A DNA stretch of 64,000 nucleotides from NCBI RefSeq assembly GCF_001557875.1, contig NZ_LNRF01000007.1, positions 62,001 through 126,000 of the forward strand, read 5' to 3'. The DNA is from Vibrio splendidus (GTDB taxonomy: Bacteria > Pseudomonadota > Gammaproteobacteria > Enterobacterales > Vibrionaceae). The notes beneath the pieces are model-generated. The model searched no databases. It was not told where the DNA came from and was given only the letters and a program-made list of their open reading frames with translations. The position numbers were made by a program, and so were the translations under genes. Positions 8,907 through 19,684 of the stretch are shown piece after piece. Numbering within the stretch: the first letter of the stretch is position 1; each line of letters begins with the position of its first letter.

Positions 8907-9359
8907 ATGATCACTTGGCACTCAATTCCTTTCTCTGAACTTTCAACACATCAGCTTTATCAACTACTTAAATTAAGAGTCGATGTATTTGTGGTTGAGC
9001 AAACCTGCCCTTATCCAGAGCTTGACGGTAAAGACACATTCGCTGGTGTTCACCACCTTCTTGGTTACGCCGATGAGGAGTTAGTGGCGTGTGCTCGCTT
9101 ATTACCGCCGGGCACGAGTTATGACAACACTAGCATCGGCCGAGTGGCAACTAAGCAATCAGCAAGAGGTGATGGCTTAGGCCACCAATTATTGAAAGAA
9201 GCATTAACACACTGTGAGTCTCTTTGGCCTGGCACGACCATAGATATTGGTGCACAAGAGCACCTAGAAAGTTTCTATGAAAGTCATGGATTCAAGACGA
9301 TCTCTGAGATGTATCTGGAAGATGACATTCCTCATGTAGATATGAGATTAGAAAAATAA
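8907..9359 (+). CDS. elaA: ElaA-type GNAT N-acetyltransferase
   Basis: The 150-aa protein has the ElaA pattern: an N-terminal YQLLKLRVDVFVVEQTCPY segment, a GNAT core with IGRVAT and the acetyl-CoA loop ARGDGLGHQLL (about 91-101), then FYESHGFKTISEMYLEDDIPHVDM. ElaA proteins are small single-domain acetyltransferases whose physiological substrate is not established. Its TAA stop shares a base with the ATG of the downstream transporter, suggesting translational coupling. Confidence 0.85.
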   Translation: MITWHSIPFSELSTHQLYQLLKLRVDVFVVEQTCPYPELDGKDTFAGVHHLLGYADEELVACARLLPPGTSYDNTSIGRVATKQSARGDGLGHQLLKEALTHCESLWPGTTIDIGAQEHLESFYESHGFKTISEMYLEDDIPHVDMRLEK

Positions 9360-10207
9360 TGACGAATATCACTGCCGGTATTCTATTGTTGGTTGCAGGT
9401 AATTTGTTTGCCTCGCTTTCCGATGTAGCAGTAAAGCTATTGAATGGCGAGGTACCGCCTCTTCAATATATTTTTTTCCGACAGTTGATATCTCTGTTGA
9501 TCATCACCCCACTGTGGTTACAGCAGAAAAAAGAACAACGACGCTTACAGCAAGCCAAAGTAACCTTCATTCGAGGTCAATTAATTCTAATCGGTAGTGG
9601 GTGTATGGTTGTGGCAATCACTCATTTATCTTTAGCAACCGCCAACGCTGTGTTTTACGTAGCGCCCCTATTGATGTTGCCGCTTTCTATGTTTCTACTC
9701 AAAGAGCAACCTGCGCTAGGCAAGGTCATCGCCACCACTGTCGGCTTTATTGGCGCGCTAATCGTATTGCGGCCTTCTCAGTTCCACTGGGCAGCACTGT
9801 TTGCATTGGGGACAGCACTAACTCTTGCCCTATTTAACGTACTGGTAAGGAAGCTTCCTAGTGAGCAATCTGTAGTGACGACGCTGTGGTGGACAACCCT
9901 CTTCTCCATACCTGTATCGTTACTACTGTGCTTGTTGTATTGGCAACCGGTATCTATCGAGCACTTAGGATACATAGCACTCAGCGCAACACTCATCTTA
10001 AGCTATAACGGCCTTGCGGTTACTGCCTACCAAAAAGCACACTCTAGCCAAATTGCCTTGGCTGAATATTCAGGCTTGGTGTTTGTCGCGCTAATAGGCG
10101 CCATTTGGTTCGATGAGATTCCAGATACATTAACCTTTATCGGTATCATGCTGATCATCTTACCGCTGGCCCCTTTCAAGCGACCAAAAAAAAGAGCTAA
10201 TGCTTAG
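9359..10207 (+). CDS. EamA-family (DMT) transporter
   Basis: This 282-aa integral membrane protein has about ten hydrophobic segments in two repeated halves, the EamA/drug-metabolite transporter layout. It shows the early DVAVKLLNG after helix 1 and a second-half AEYSGLVFVALIGAIWFDE. Such proteins export amino acids or metabolites; the substrate cannot be read from sequence. The start overlaps the elaA stop by one base. A hairpin terminator straddles the stop region. Confidence 0.85.
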   Translation: MTNITAGILLLVAGNLFASLSDVAVKLLNGEVPPLQYIFFRQLISLLIITPLWLQQKKEQRRLQQAKVTFIRGQLILIGSGCMVVAITHLSLATANAVFYVAPLLMLPLSMFLLKEQPALGKVIATTVGFIGALIVLRPSQFHWAALFALGTALTLALFNVLVRKLPSEQSVVTTLWWTTLFSIPVSLLLCLLYWQPVSIEHLGYIALSATLILSYNGLAVTAYQKAHSSQIALAEYSGLVFVALIGAIWFDEIPDTLTFIGIMLIILPLAPFKRPKKRANA

Positions 10208-10214
10208 CTCTTTT
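10190..10214. terminator. Bidirectional terminator between convergent genes
   Basis: aaaagagcta (10190-10199) pairs perfectly with tagctctttt (10205-10214). The A-tract on one side and T-tract on the other allow use from both the EamA gene and the convergent ytfB gene. Confidence 0.8.
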
Positions 10215-10251
10215 CTATCATGCTGTTGAGTTCATAACTCAAGCAAGGCAC

Positions 10252-10836
10252 CTATTTACTACGGCCAAAGCCGCCATCAGACAAGCGGAAGAACATCACC
10301 GATGTGTTGCCTTTCTCTAACTGCAGGATATCAAGCTGCCCGGTCTCGGCCAGTTTGAATCGAACTAACTGGCCTTTACGAATCTGACTTAGTGGTTTGT
10401 CTGAGCCTTCAATACGCACTAGCGCATTCAAGTCCGACAACGGTAAATCGTTGTTTCGAAAAACCTGTGCTAACGTATCCCCTTGCTTTACGAGGTACTC
10501 CTGCCAGTTGTTGTTGCTCGGTTCTGATGAACTGTTCTTGGCATTTTGCTGTTCGCTTAAGCCAACGGTGTTTATCTCTAGCTCAACGCGCGATGTTGTT
10601 GGCGCAACGTCTACTTTAGGTTCTGGTAGCGGCACAAAAAGTAATATCAGTACGATCGGAGAAATCACCATCAACAGTCTTTGGTGTAACTTCGGCAATG
10701 AGCCCCAAGTTTGCGCTGTCGAGATTTTCATTTTCTTCATATCGATCGAACTCAATTTCTCTTTGACCTGATTCAGTCGATCCTTGAATTCTGCTAAGTG
10801 GTCAACTTTCTGTTTTTTCTTTTGACGACGATTCAT
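10252..10836 (-). CDS. ytfB: OapA/YtfB-like cell-envelope protein with LysM-like domain
   Basis: This 194-aa protein has a very basic cytoplasmic N-terminus, a single transmembrane segment at about 53-68 (LLMVISPIVLILLFVP), a low-complexity linker, and a C-terminal LysM-like OapA domain (EYLVKQGDTLAQVFRNNDLPLSDLNALV). In E. coli, YtfB has the same layout, binds glycan strands and is linked to cell division. It also lies next to fklB there, as here. The two genes diverge from a 213-bp intergenic region. Confidence 0.8.
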   Translation of the reverse strand: MNRRQKKKQKVDHLAEFKDRLNQVKEKLSSIDMKKMKISTAQTWGSLPKLHQRLLMVISPIVLILLFVPLPEPKVDVAPTTSRVELEINTVGLSEQQNAKNSSSEPSNNNWQEYLVKQGDTLAQVFRNNDLPLSDLNALVRIEGSDKPLSQIRKGQLVRFKLAETGQLDILQLEKGNTSVMFFRLSDGGFGRSK

Positions 10837-11049
10837 ACCACTGCGTCCTATACATTGAATAACTACAGTATAAAAACCAAAGTACCAACAGTATAGATCT
10901 TTCCGTCACAACAAGGCTCAAAGCGAGAAAATTGACATGGCTGTGATTTGGGCACGGTAAAGCGCAAGTGATCAGAGGCTAGCCGTTTCTTCACGCTGCT
11001 AATACTGGTATTCTTACCCTTTTCGTACTGACAAAAAGAGTGACTTTTC

Positions 11050-11670
11050 ATGTCTGAAGTAAAATTTGAAACTGTAGAGCAAAAAGCTAGCTACGGTATC
11101 GGTCTACAAATGGGCCAACAACTTGCTGGTTCTGGTCTTGAAGGCCTAAACGTTGACGCAATCGCTGCTGGTATCGCAACAGCTCTAGTTGGCGACATGC
11201 CAGCTATCGAAGTTGACGAAATCAACAACGCACTACAAGAGCTACACACTCGTGGTGAAGCTGCACGTCAAGAACTAGCTAAAGCTGCTGCTGCTGACGG
11301 CGAAGCTTTCCTAGCTGACAACGCTCTTCGTTCAGAAGTAACGGTTCTTGAGTCTGGTCTTCAGTACGAAGTACTAACTGAAGGTACTGGCGAAATCCCA
11401 ACTGCAGACAAGCAAGTACGTGTTCACTACCACGGCGAACTAACTGACGGTACTGTTTTCGACAGCTCTGTATCTCGCGGTCAACCTGCTGAGTTCCCAG
11501 TAACTGGCGTAATTCAAGGTTGGGTACAAGCTCTACAAATGATGCCTGTTGGTTCTAAGTGGAAGCTATACATCCCTCAAGATCTAGCATACGGTGAGCG
11601 TGGCGCAGGTGCTGCAATCCCACCATTTGCTGCTCTAGTATTTGAAGTAGAACTTCTAGCAATTCTTTAA
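11050..11670 (+). CDS. fklB: FKBP-type peptidyl-prolyl isomerase FklB
   Basis: The 206-aa product equals E. coli FklB in length. The N-terminal part (about 1-95) is the helical dimerisation domain. The C-terminal FKBP domain carries [20 protein letters not shown] and the [29 protein letters not shown] end. No signal peptide is present, so it is cytosolic. It catalyses proline cis-trans isomerisation during folding. Codon use is strongly biased, suggesting high expression. Confidence 0.95.
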   Translation: MSEVKFETVEQKASYGIGLQMGQQLAGSGLEGLNVDAIAAGIATALVGDMPAIEVDEINNALQELHTRGEAARQELAKAAAADGEAFLADNALRSEVTVLESGLQYEVLTEGTGEIPTADKQVRVHYHGELTDGTVFDSSVSRGQPAEFPVTGVIQGWVQALQMMPVGSKWKLYIPQDLAYGERGAGAAIPPFAALVFEVELLAIL

Positions 11671-11682
11671 TTTTTATAAAAA

Positions 11683-11758
11683 CCTATAGTAAAACAAAAT
11701 ACTATAGGCAAATAAAATTGAAATAATCCAACGGCGATGTGACTACATCGCCGTTTTT
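11683..11758 (+). terminator. fklB terminator region
   Basis: A 9-bp hairpin, cctatagta (11683-11691) / tactatagg (11700-11708), is followed by a canonical Rho-independent terminator: acggcgatgt (11731-11740) / acatcgccgt (11745-11754) and a T-run. Confidence 0.9.
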
Positions 11759-11804
11759 CGTTTATAGTGAAAGAGTAAATTACTTTATTACTTAAGGACG
11801 AATA

Positions 11805-12299
11805 ATGAAGAAAGTACTCATCACAGTTTTAAGCAGCCTTGCTGTTGTCTCTTGCGCTAGCACTAGCGACTCAGAACAAACCAGTTCATCATCAGATACC
11901 AATTATTCCCAACTATCACAAACTGCACTAATGGCAGCAGTGAATATGTGGTCTCAACAGAATGAAACAACACCTCTTGCAGATACTGTCGCTGACCAAG
12001 CTTCTGTTACCAGCGATCAAGCAATTGGCGGTATCGGTTCAATGTTGGCCCTTGCACAAAACTCACTTGGCACAGCCGACAACAAAGAACTCGCGACACT
12101 TATTCCTGGCATGTCGACTCTTGAGTCAACTGGACTATCATCACTAATTAACTCGCAAAGTGCGGTTGAAAGTGCCTTCACAAGTCTAGGAATGGACTCA
12201 TCGATGGTTTCAACATTTGCGCCAATCGTTCTTCAAGCACTGCAGTCCCAAGGCGCAACAAGTGGTCTAATGGATTCACTTGCTGCTGTATGGCAATAA
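11805..12299 (+). CDS. DUF2780-type (VcgC/VcgE-like) lipoprotein
   Basis: This 164-aa protein has a lipoprotein signal (VVSC, Cys17), then a Ser/Thr-rich linker and a helical, Gly- and Met-containing domain with repeated GLSSLINSQSAVESAF-type segments. The profile matches the DUF2780 family common in vibrios, as I recall it; no function is known to me. AAGGACG just before the ATG is a good ribosome site. It stands alone between two terminators. Confidence 0.7.
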   Translation: MKKVLITVLSSLAVVSCASTSDSEQTSSSSDTNYSQLSQTALMAAVNMWSQQNETTPLADTVADQASVTSDQAIGGIGSMLALAQNSLGTADNKELATLIPGMSTLESTGLSSLINSQSAVESAFTSLGMDSSMVSTFAPIVLQALQSQGATSGLMDSLAAVWQ

Positions 12300-12334
12300 T
12301 CGCTAGTTATTAATAGCAAGTATGGAAATCTGAT

Positions 12335-12358
12335 AAGGGCACTTCGGTGCTCTTTTTT
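12335..12358 (+). terminator. Terminator with UUCG tetraloop
   Basis: gggcac (12337-12342), ttcg, gtgctc (12347-12352), extended by two A-T pairs and a T6 run. It ends the DUF2780 transcript immediately before the heptamer array. Confidence 0.85.
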
Positions 12359-12382
12359 ATGCGTGAAAGAAAAGATGCTCGT

Positions 12383-12582
<200 letters not shown>

Positions 12583-12671
12583 TTTTTGAAAAATGGAGCA
12601 GATAAGACAAGCAAAAATGCCGAACCTCGTGGTGCAATTACTTAGTATAGATATCCTCATTCTACAGATAC

Positions 12672-12699
12672 AAAAAAGCCGAGCTAATGCTCGGCTTTT
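12672..12699 (-). terminator. Terminator of the alpha operon (after rplQ)
   Basis: gccgagc (12678-12684) pairs with gctcggc (12689-12695) around a 4-nt loop. The A6 tract at 12672-12677 becomes U6 on the minus strand, downstream of rplQ. Confidence 0.9.
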
Positions 12700-12720
12700 G
12701 TATTAAGAATCTAGTATAGA

Positions 12721-13101
12721 TTACTCAGCAGCTTCTTCAGCAGCTGGGCGGTCTACAAGCTCAATGTAAGCCATTGGAGCTTTATCACCAGTACGGAAAC
12801 CACATTTAAGAATGCGAGTGTAACCACCTTGGCGAGCCGCGAAACGCGGGCCTAGTTCATTAAATAGTTTTGCTACAACTTCGTTATCACGAGTGCGAGC
12901 AAATGCAAGACGACGGTTAGCAACACTGTCTGTCTTAGCTAGGGTAATCAATGGCTCAATTACGCGACGTAGTTCTTTTGCTTTAGGCACGGTAGTTTTA
13001 ATAACTTCGTGACGAACAAGAGAGCTAGCCATGTTGCTGAACATCGCTTTGCGATGACTGCTGTTGCGGTTGAGTTGACGACCACTTTTACGATGGCGCA
13101 T
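12721..13101 (-). CDS. rplQ: 50S ribosomal protein L17
   Basis: The 126-aa protein starts [20 protein letters not shown], the invariant L17 N-terminus, and ends in an acidic Ala/Glu tail. L17 lies near the peptide exit tunnel of the large subunit. It is the last gene of the alpha operon, 24 bp after rpoA, and is followed by a strong terminator. Confidence 0.99.
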   Translation of the reverse strand: MRHRKSGRQLNRNSSHRKAMFSNMASSLVRHEVIKTTVPKAKELRRVIEPLITLAKTDSVANRRLAFARTRDNEVVAKLFNELGPRFAARQGGYTRILKCGFRTGDKAPMAYIELVDRPAAEEAAE

Positions 13102-13125
13102 GACCTAATCCTTCTAACTTTTCGA

Positions 13126-14118
13126 TTAATCTTCAGCGATTGACGCTGGTGGCCAGTTTTCTAGACGCATGCCTAGAGAAAGACCACGTGAAGCAAGCAC
13201 ATCTTTAATCTCTGTAAGAGATTTCTTACCAAGGTTTGGCGTTTTAAGTAGCTCAACCTCAGTGCGCTGTACAAGATCACCGATGTAGTGAATCGCTTCT
13301 GCTTTCAAACAGTTAGCAGAGCGAACTGTTAGTTCAAGATCGTCTACAGGACGTAGTAGGATAGGATCGAATTCTGGCTTCTCTTCCTTCTCCTCAGGTA
13401 CACGTACATCACGAAGATCTACGAACGCATCCAGTTGTTCAGCTAAAATAGTAGCTGCACGACGGATTGCTTCCTCAGGTTCTAGAGTACCGTTCGTTTC
13501 CATATCGATAACAAGCTTGTCTAGATCAGTACGTTGCTCTACACGTGCCGCTTCTACAGCGTAAGCGATTTTATCAACCGGGCTGTAAGTAGCGTCAACA
13601 AGTAGACGACCGATAGGACGCTCATCTTCTTCAGTATGGATACGAGCTGAAGCTGGAACGTAACCACGACCACGTTCTACTTTGATACGCATAGCGATCT
13701 CAGCATTGTCATCCGTTAGGTGACAAATTACGTGCTCAGGGTTAGCGATCTCTACATCACCATCGTGGGTGATGTCACCTGCAACAACAGGGCCTGAGCC
13801 TGATTTGTTCAGTGTAATAAACACTTCATCTTTGCCTTCAGCAACGCGTACAGCCAAACCTTTAAGGTTTAGAAGGATTTCCAGGATATCTTCCTGAACG
13901 CCTTCTTTAGTGCTGTATTCGTGTAGCACACCTTCGATTTCAACTTCTGTTACGGCACAACCCGGCATAGAAGATAGAAGAATGCGGCGAAGAGCATTAC
14001 CTAGAGTGTGGCCGAAACCGCGCTCTAATGGCTCAAGAGTTACTTTCGCGTGTGTCGTATTGATCTGTTCAATGTCAACAAGACGCGGCTTAAGAAATTC
14101 TGTTACAGAACCCTGCAT
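13126..14118 (-). CDS. rpoA: RNA polymerase alpha subunit
   Basis: At 330 aa this is standard for RpoA. The N-terminal assembly domain runs to about 235 ([19 protein letters not shown] near 35-53). An acidic linker ([11 protein letters not shown]) leads to the C-terminal domain, which contacts UP elements and activators such as Crp ([18 protein letters not shown] and [11 protein letters not shown]). The product nucleates core polymerase assembly. It lies between rpsD and rplQ as in other gammaproteobacteria, so its supply is tied to S4-controlled ribosomal genes. Confidence 0.99.
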   Translation of the reverse strand: MQGSVTEFLKPRLVDIEQINTTHAKVTLEPLERGFGHTLGNALRRILLSSMPGCAVTEVEIEGVLHEYSTKEGVQEDILEILLNLKGLAVRVAEGKDEVFITLNKSGSGPVVAGDITHDGDVEIANPEHVICHLTDDNAEIAMRIKVERGRGYVPASARIHTEEDERPIGRLLVDATYSPVDKIAYAVEAARVEQRTDLDKLVIDMETNGTLEPEEAIRRAATILAEQLDAFVDLRDVRVPEEKEEKPEFDPILLRPVDDLELTVRSANCLKAEAIHYIGDLVQRTEVELLKTPNLGKKSLTEIKDVLASRGLSLGMRLENWPPASIAED

Positions 14119-14140
14119 TGTGTCCTCTCTTTTTTTAACC

Positions 14141-14761
14141 TTACTTAGAGTAAAGTTCGACGATCAAGTGTTCATTGATGTCAGCTGATAGGTCAGAACG
14201 CTCAGGCATACGCTTGAATGTACCTTCCATTTTGCCAGCATCTACTTCAATCCAAGTTGGCTTTTCACGTTGTTCAGCAACTTCTAGAGCCGCTTTAATA
14301 CGAGATTGCTGTTTAGCTTTCTCGCGGATAGAAACAACGTCGTTTGCCGCTACTTTGAAAGAAGGAACGTTTACAACTTTACCGTTAACTAGGATAGACT
14401 TGTGGCTAACTAGTTGACGAGATTCAGCACGAGTAGCGCCAAAGCCCATACGGTAAACTACGTTATCAAGACGACCTTCAAGAAGCTGAAGCAGGTTTGC
14501 ACCTGTGTTGCCTTTAAGACGTGCAGCTTCTTTGTAGTAGTTGCGGAATTGTTTTTCTAGAACGCCGTAGATACGACGAACTTTTTGCTTCTCACGAAGC
14601 TGAACGCCATACTCAGATAGACGACCGCGACGAGCGCCGTGTACACCTGGTGCGTTATCAATTTTACACTTGGTATCGATCGCACGGACACCAGACTTAA
14701 GGAATAAGTCAGTACCTTCGCGACGGCTAAGCTTCAGCTTAGGACCCAAATATCTTGCCAT
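14141..14761 (-). CDS. rpsD: 30S ribosomal protein S4
   Basis: The 206-aa protein begins [19 protein letters not shown] and includes the S4 RNA-binding module ([31 protein letters not shown]). S4 is a primary 16S rRNA binder. In enteric bacteria it is the autogenous repressor of the alpha operon, binding the leader before rpsM; a matching leader is visible here at 15559-15650. Confidence 0.99.
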   Translation of the reverse strand: MARYLGPKLKLSRREGTDLFLKSGVRAIDTKCKIDNAPGVHGARRGRLSEYGVQLREKQKVRRIYGVLEKQFRNYYKEAARLKGNTGANLLQLLEGRLDNVVYRMGFGATRAESRQLVSHKSILVNGKVVNVPSFKVAANDVVSIREKAKQQSRIKAALEVAEQREKPTWIEVDAGKMEGTFKRMPERSDLSADINEHLIVELYSK

Positions 14762-14792
14762 GATCTTTCTCCAATATTCCTAGAAACGAAAC

Positions 14793-15188
<396 letters not shown>

Positions 15189-15201
15189 CTACCTTATCCG
15201 A

Positions 15202-15558
15202 CTATTTCTTGATCGGCTTGCGCGGACCCTTACGGGTGCGAGCGTTGGTTTTAGTACGCTGTCCACGTAGTGGTAGACTGCGACGATGACGAAGACCGCG
15301 GTAACAGCCAAGGTCCATAAGACGCTTGATGTTCATCGATACTTCACGACGTAGATCACCTTCTACAGTGTACTTAGCTACACCATCACGCAGTTGATCG
15401 ATCTGCTCTTCAGTTAGTTCACTGATCTTAGCATCTTCAGCAATACCCACTTCAGCTAGAATAGCTTGAGAGCGAGTTTTACCGATACCGTAGATTGCAG
15501 TAAGTGCAATTACAGAATGCTTATGATCAGGAATGTTAATGCCGGCTATACGGGCCAT
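15202..15558 (-). CDS. rpsM: 30S ribosomal protein S13
   Basis: The 118-aa protein begins [20 protein letters not shown] and ends in the basic tail [12 protein letters not shown] that reaches towards the P-site tRNA. It forms part of the head-to-large-subunit bridge. It is the first gene of the alpha operon, preceded by GGAG and by a leader that matches the S4-binding fold. Confidence 0.99.
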   Translation of the reverse strand: MARIAGINIPDHKHSVIALTAIYGIGKTRSQAILAEVGIAEDAKISELTEEQIDQLRDGVAKYTVEGDLRREVSMNIKRLMDLGCYRGLRHRRSLPLRGQRTKTNARTRKGPRKPIKK

Positions 15559-15650
15559 TATTCACTCCTAAGGGGTTCATAAAAGAATTATCCGCAGCAA
15601 AGCCCGTTATGGATACGCTGCGGCATACTACTTCTTTTGCACGCAAAAGG
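15559..15650 (-). promoter_or_regulatory. Alpha-operon leader, S4-responsive ribosome-binding region
   Basis: On the minus strand a cttttgc/gcaaaag hairpin (15634-15649) precedes a gccgcagc ... gctgcgg stem (15617-15623 with 15592-15598) that encloses the ACGGGCTTT element, then the rpsM ribosome site. The order and the ACGGGCTTT core match the E. coli alpha-operon pseudoknot bound by S4. The pseudoknot itself is not proven from sequence. Confidence 0.75.
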
Positions 15651-15660
15651 TAGGCCGAGG

Positions 15661-15689
15661 AATATACTCGACTCTACCTTGTATTTCAA
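15661..15689 (-). promoter_or_regulatory. Alpha-operon promoter
   Basis: On the minus strand TTGAAA (15689-15684), a 17-bp spacer and TATATT (15666-15661) give a good sigma-70 promoter. It lies just after rpmJ and before the S4 leader. Confidence 0.75.
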
Positions 15690-15706
15690 GTAAAAATTTC
15701 TGCTAA

Positions 15707-15820
15707 TTAGCCTTGGCGTTGCTTATGCTTTGGCTCACTGCAAATCACGCGAACGACACCGTTACGCTTGATAACTTTACAGTTACGGCAGATTTTTTTA
15801 ACGGAAGCACGAACTTTCAT
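15707..15820 (-). CDS. rpmJ: 50S ribosomal protein L36
   Basis: A 37-aa protein, [20 protein letters not shown] followed by [17 protein letters not shown], read on the minus strand. The CRNC pair, the later Cys and a His form the zinc-binding ribbon of the zinc-containing L36 paralogue. It lies 41 bp after secY, its normal position at the end of the spc operon. Confidence 0.97.
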
Positions 15821-15861
15821 TGCTAAACTCCGTAAATGGAATCGAAATAATTACCACCGAA

Positions 15862-17196
15862 TTAACGGCCGTAACCTTTCAGATTCGCTTTCTTTAACAC
15901 AGAATCATACTGTTGTGACATCAGATGAGTCTGTACCTGTGCCATGAAATCCATGATAACTACCACTACGATTAGTAGTGATGTGCCGCCGAAGTAGAAA
16001 CGAACGTTCCACGCGACCATCATGAATTCAGGAATCAGACATATAAAAGTAATGTATAGAGCGCCCGCAAGGGTTAGTCTAGTCATCACTTTATCGATAT
16101 ATTTCGCTGTCTGCTCACCTGGGCGGATACCGGGTACGAATGCACCAGACTTCTTCAAGTTATCAGCTGTTTCACGTGGGTTAAACACCAACGCTGTATA
16201 GAAGAAACAGAAGAAGATTATAGCTGCTGCATAAAGCATTACATACAAAGGTTGACCTGGGCTAAGAGCTAATGACACGTCAGTTAACCAACCGAACGCG
16301 CTGCTTTCACCATTTTGACCAAACCACTGCGCTAATGTTCCTGGGAACAAAATAATACTTGATGCGAAAATCGCTGGAATAACACCTGCCATATTAATCT
16401 TAAGAGGCAAGTGAGAGCTTTGTGCTGCAAAAACTTTACGACCTTGTTGACGTTTCGCATAGTTAACGACGATACGGCGTTGACCACGTTCCATGAAAAC
16501 TACGAAGTAAATAACAGCAAAAGACAATACAGCAATCAACAGCAGAAGAAGCACATGCAATTCACCTTGACGCGCTTGCTCGATTGTTTGACCGATTGCA
16601 GAAGGCAATCCAGCAACAATACCTGCAAAAATCAGAATGGAAATACCATTACCGATTCCTCGCTCAGTGATTTGTTCACCTAACCACATTAAGAACATGG
16701 TACCAGTTACTAAACTCACGGTAGCAATAAGCGTAAACATGGTTTGGTTGATAACAACCAGATTGTCGACCATGTTTGGTAAGCCTGTTGCGATACCAAT
16801 AGCTTGGAATGTTGCAAGTACAAGCGTGCCGTAGCGTGTATATTGGCTTATCTTACGACGGCCTGCTTCACCCTCTTTCTTGAGTTCCGCTAACGCTGGA
16901 TGAACTACAGTTAGCAATTGGACTACGATCGATGCCGAAATGTACGGCATGATACCCAATGCTAATATAGATGCACGCTCAAGAGCACCACCGGAGAACA
17001 TGTTAAACATTTCAACGATGGTACCTTTTTGCTGATCGAACAAATCGGCAAGTACAGCTGCGTCAATACCAGGGATCGGCACAAAAGAGCCGGCTCGGAA
17101 TACTAAAAGTGCACCAATTACGAATAATAAGCGCGACTTTAGTTCACTTAAGCCGCTCTGAGCACTACGAAAATCTTGTCCTGGTTTCTTAGCCAT
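15862..17196 (-). CDS. secY: Protein translocase subunit SecY
   Basis: The 444-aa protein has ten transmembrane segments and forms the protein-conducting channel with SecE and SecG. Typical stretches are [23 protein letters not shown] near the N-terminus (helix 1), [13 protein letters not shown], and the cytosolic loops that contact SecA and the ribosome ([12 protein letters not shown]; the later loop [10 protein letters not shown]). It sits between rplO and rpmJ in the spc operon, coupling export capacity to ribosome synthesis. Confidence 0.99.
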   Translation of the reverse strand: MAKKPGQDFRSAQSGLSELKSRLLFVIGALLVFRAGSFVPIPGIDAAVLADLFDQQKGTIVEMFNMFSGGALERASILALGIMPYISASIVVQLLTVVHPALAELKKEGEAGRRKISQYTRYGTLVLATFQAIGIATGLPNMVDNLVVINQTMFTLIATVSLVTGTMFLMWLGEQITERGIGNGISILIFAGIVAGLPSAIGQTIEQARQGELHVLLLLLIAVLSFAVIYFVVFMERGQRRIVVNYAKRQQGRKVFAAQSSHLPLKINMAGVIPAIFASSIILFPGTLAQWFGQNGESSAFGWLTDVSLALSPGQPLYVMLYAAAIIFFCFFYTALVFNPRETADNLKKSGAFVPGIRPGEQTAKYIDKVMTRLTLAGALYITFICLIPEFMMVAWNVRFYFGGTSLLIVVVVIMDFMAQVQTHLMSQQYDSVLKKANLKGYGR

Positions 17197-17216
17197 CTGT
17201 ACCTCGTTCCTCGAGA

Positions 17217-17651
17217 TTATTCCTCGATTTTACCGCCTGCAGCTTCGATTGCAGCTTTAGCGCCTTTAGTCACGCGTAGACCTTTAACAGTCACAGCTTT
17301 GCTTAGGTCACCAGAAAGAACGATCTTAACAAATTCGATGTTCTTAGTGATAACGTTAGCAGCTTTAAGGCTGTTAAGATCAACTACGTCACCTGTTACT
17401 TTCGCTAGCTCAGCTAGACGAACTTCAGCAGACACTAGGCTCTTACGAGAAGTGAAACCGAATTTAGGTAGACGTTGTTTTAGAGGCATTTGACCGCCTT
17501 CAAAACCTGGACGAACAGAGCCGCCAGAACGTGACTTTTGACCTTTGTGACCGCGGCCACCTGTTTTACCAAGGCCAGAACCGATACCACGACCTACACG
17601 CTTCTTAGAAGGTTTAGAGCCAGCAGCCGGTGATAGAGTATTCAAACGCAT
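17217..17651 (-). CDS. rplO: 50S ribosomal protein L15
   Basis: The 144-aa protein has the Gly/Arg/Lys-rich N-terminal extension of L15 ([20 protein letters not shown]) that threads into 23S rRNA, followed by a compact C-terminal domain. L15 is a late-assembly large-subunit protein. It lies 5 bp after rpmD and 20 bp before secY. Confidence 0.99.
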   Translation of the reverse strand: MRLNTLSPAAGSKPSKKRVGRGIGSGLGKTGGRGHKGQKSRSGGSVRPGFEGGQMPLKQRLPKFGFTSRKSLVSAEVRLAELAKVTGDVVDLNSLKAANVITKNIEFVKIVLSGDLSKAVTVKGLRVTKGAKAAIEAAGGKIEE

Positions 17652-17656
17652 TCTGA

Positions 17657-17833
17657 TTACTCCTCAATCTTAACCATGTAGTAAACCTTGTTGATCATAC
17701 CGCGTACGCACGGAGTATCTTCAAGTTCTACTGTATGGTTGATGCGACGAAGACCTAGACCTTTAAGACACGCTTTGTGCTTAGGTAGGCGACCAATTGA
17801 GCTTTTAGTTTGAGTTACTTTAATAGTTGCCAT
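17657..17833 (-). CDS. rpmD: 50S ribosomal protein L30
   Basis: The start is set at [20 protein letters not shown], the conserved L30 N-terminus, giving 58 aa. A longer in-frame extension upstream has no family support and would overlap rpsE. L30 is a small beta-alpha-beta protein on the surface of the large subunit. The rpsE stop lies 7 bp upstream. Confidence 0.97.
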   Translation of the reverse strand: MATIKVTQTKSSIGRLPKHKACLKGLGLRRINHTVELEDTPCVRGMINKVYYMVKIEE

Positions 17834-17840
17834 CGTGTGC

Positions 17841-18341
17841 TTACTCCGAAATAGATTCAACAGTTAGACCACGTTTAGCAGCAACCATTTCTGGTGACTT
17901 AACGTCTACTAGAGCACCAATCGTTGCACGAACGATGTTGATCGGGTTCGTTGAACCGTATGCTTTAGAAAGTACGTTATGTACGCCCGCAACTTCAAGT
18001 ACAGCACGCATTGCACCACCGGCAATAACACCTGTACCTTCTGCAGCTGGCTGCATGTAAACTTTAGAGCCCGAATGACGACCTTTCACCGGGTGGTGAA
18101 GAGTGCCTTCGTTAAGCGATACTGTAACCATGTTACGGCGCGCTTTTTCCATTGCTTTTTGAATCGCAGCAGGTACTTCACGAGCTTTGCCGTAACCGAA
18201 ACCTACGCGACCGTTACCGTCACCAACTACTGTTAGTGCAGTAAAGCTCATGATTCGACCACCTTTAACCGTCTTAGATACACGGTTAACTGCGATCAGC
18301 TTTTCTTGCAAATCATTAGCTTGTTGTTGTTCTTTAGCCAT
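17841..18341 (-). CDS. rpsE: 30S ribosomal protein S5
   Basis: The 166-aa protein has the double-stranded-RNA-like N-terminal domain ([22 protein letters not shown]) and C-terminal segment of S5. S5 helps shape the mRNA entry channel and decoding accuracy. It is 14 bp downstream of rplR in the spc operon. Confidence 0.99.
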   Translation of the reverse strand: MAKEQQQANDLQEKLIAVNRVSKTVKGGRIMSFTALTVVGDGNGRVGFGYGKAREVPAAIQKAMEKARRNMVTVSLNEGTLHHPVKGRHSGSKVYMQPAAEGTGVIAGGAMRAVLEVAGVHNVLSKAYGSTNPINIVRATIGALVDVKSPEMVAAKRGLTVESISE

Positions 18342-18355
18342 CTTCCAACCCTACC

Positions 18356-18709
18356 TTAGAATTTCAGACCAGCTTCGCGAGCAGATTCTGCTAGCGCCGC
18401 TACTCGACCGTGGTATTGGAAACCAGAACGATCAAATGCAACTGAAGCTACGCCTTTTTCAAGAGCGCGCTCAGCAACAGCTTTACCAACTGCTTTAGCT
18501 GCATCAACGTTACCAGTGTTCTTAACTTGCTCACGGATCGCTTTTTCTACAGTAGAAGCAGCTGCGATAACCTCAGAGCCGTTTGCCGCGATAACTTGTG
18601 CGTAAACATGGCGAGGAGTACGGTGTACTACCAGGCGAGTTGCACCAAGTTCTGCAATCTTACGACGTGCACGTGTAGCACGACGGATGCGAGATGCTTT
18701 CTTATCCAT
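18356..18709 (-). CDS. rplR: 50S ribosomal protein L18
   Basis: The 117-aa protein begins [20 protein letters not shown], the basic 5S rRNA-binding tail of L18, and ends [20 protein letters not shown], the family C-terminal signature. With L5 and (where present) L25 it carries 5S rRNA into the central protuberance. Confidence 0.99.
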   Translation of the reverse strand: MDKKASRIRRATRARRKIAELGATRLVVHRTPRHVYAQVIAANGSEVIAAASTVEKAIREQVKNTGNVDAAKAVGKAVAERALEKGVASVAFDRSGFQYHGRVAALAESAREAGLKF

Positions 18710-18718
18710 AGTGATACC

Positions 18719-19252
18719 TTACTTCTTCTTAGCTTCTTTAGTACGCACATTTTCATCTGCGTAACGAACACCTTTGCCTTTGTAAGGCTCAGGAGCACGG
18801 TAAGAACGAATGTCAGCCGCAACTTGACCTACTACTTGCTTATCGCAACCAGTAATGATGATCTCAGTTTGGCTAGGGCACTCAGCTTTAATACCTTCAG
18901 GTAGAGCGTGCTCTACTGGGTGAGAAAAGCCAAGAGTTAGAGCTACAGAGTTGCCTTTCATAGCAGCACGGTAACCAACACCCTTAAGAGTTAGCTTCTT
19001 AGTGAAGCCCTCAGTAACACCCACAACCATGTTATTAACTAGAGCGCGAGCTGTACCAGCTTGTGCCCATGCGTTAGTAACACCTTCTTTCGGACCGAAA
19101 GTTAGGTTGGTTTCTTCCTGTGCAATAACTACGGCGCTGTTAAGAACGCGAGTAAGCTCACCTTTGCTACCTTTTACAGTAACTTCTTGGCCGTTTAGTT
19201 TCACCTCTACGCCAGCTGGAATAGCGACAGGTGCTTTAGCAACACGAGACAT
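18719..19252 (-). CDS. rplF: 50S ribosomal protein L6
   Basis: The 177-aa protein has two tandem L6 folds and the C-terminal signature [21 protein letters not shown]6 lies near the factor-binding site of the large subunit. Its stop is 9 bp from the rplR start, and it begins 10 bp after the rpsH stop. Confidence 0.99.
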   Translation of the reverse strand: MSRVAKAPVAIPAGVEVKLNGQEVTVKGSKGELTRVLNSAVVIAQEETNLTFGPKEGVTNAWAQAGTARALVNNMVVGVTEGFTKKLTLKGVGYRAAMKGNSVALTLGFSHPVEHALPEGIKAECPSQTEIIITGCDKQVVGQVAADIRSYRAPEPYKGKGVRYADENVRTKEAKKK

Positions 19253-19262
19253 AATCTACTCC

Positions 19263-19655
19263 TTAAGCTACGTAACAGATGATTTCACCGCCAAGACCTG
19301 CTTTACGAGCAGCACGGTCAGACATCAGACCCTTGGAAGTAGAAACAACTGCAATACCAAGACCACCCATCACTGTAGGTAAAGAGTCTTTATTTTTATA
19401 AACTCTTAGACCAGGACGTGATACACGCTTGATTTGCTCGATTACAGGTTTAGCTTGGAAGTACTTAAGAGTAACTTCTAGCTCAGGTTTTGCTTCGCTG
19501 TTAACAGCGAAGTCTACGATGTAACCTTCAGCTTTAAGTAATGCAGCAATTGCAACTTTAAGCTTTGAAGAAGGCATTTTTACAGCAACTTTGTTTGCTG
19601 CCTGACCGTTACGAACTCGGGTCAGCATATCCGAAATCGGATCTTGCATGCTCAT
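19263..19655 (-). CDS. rpsH: 30S ribosomal protein S8
   Basis: The 130-aa protein begins [20 protein letters not shown] and has the [21 protein letters not shown]-terminal motif. S8 binds helix 21 of 16S rRNA and in E. coli represses the spc operon by binding its mRNA near rplE. No binding site was verified here. Confidence 0.99.
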   Translation of the reverse strand: MSMQDPISDMLTRVRNGQAANKVAVKMPSSKLKVAIAALLKAEGYIVDFAVNSEAKPELEVTLKYFQAKPVIEQIKRVSRPGLRVYKNKDSLPTVMGGLGIAVVSTSKGLMSDRAARKAGLGGEIICYVA

Positions 19656-19684
19656 AAGATTTACTCCAAATGATTAAGTGGCAA

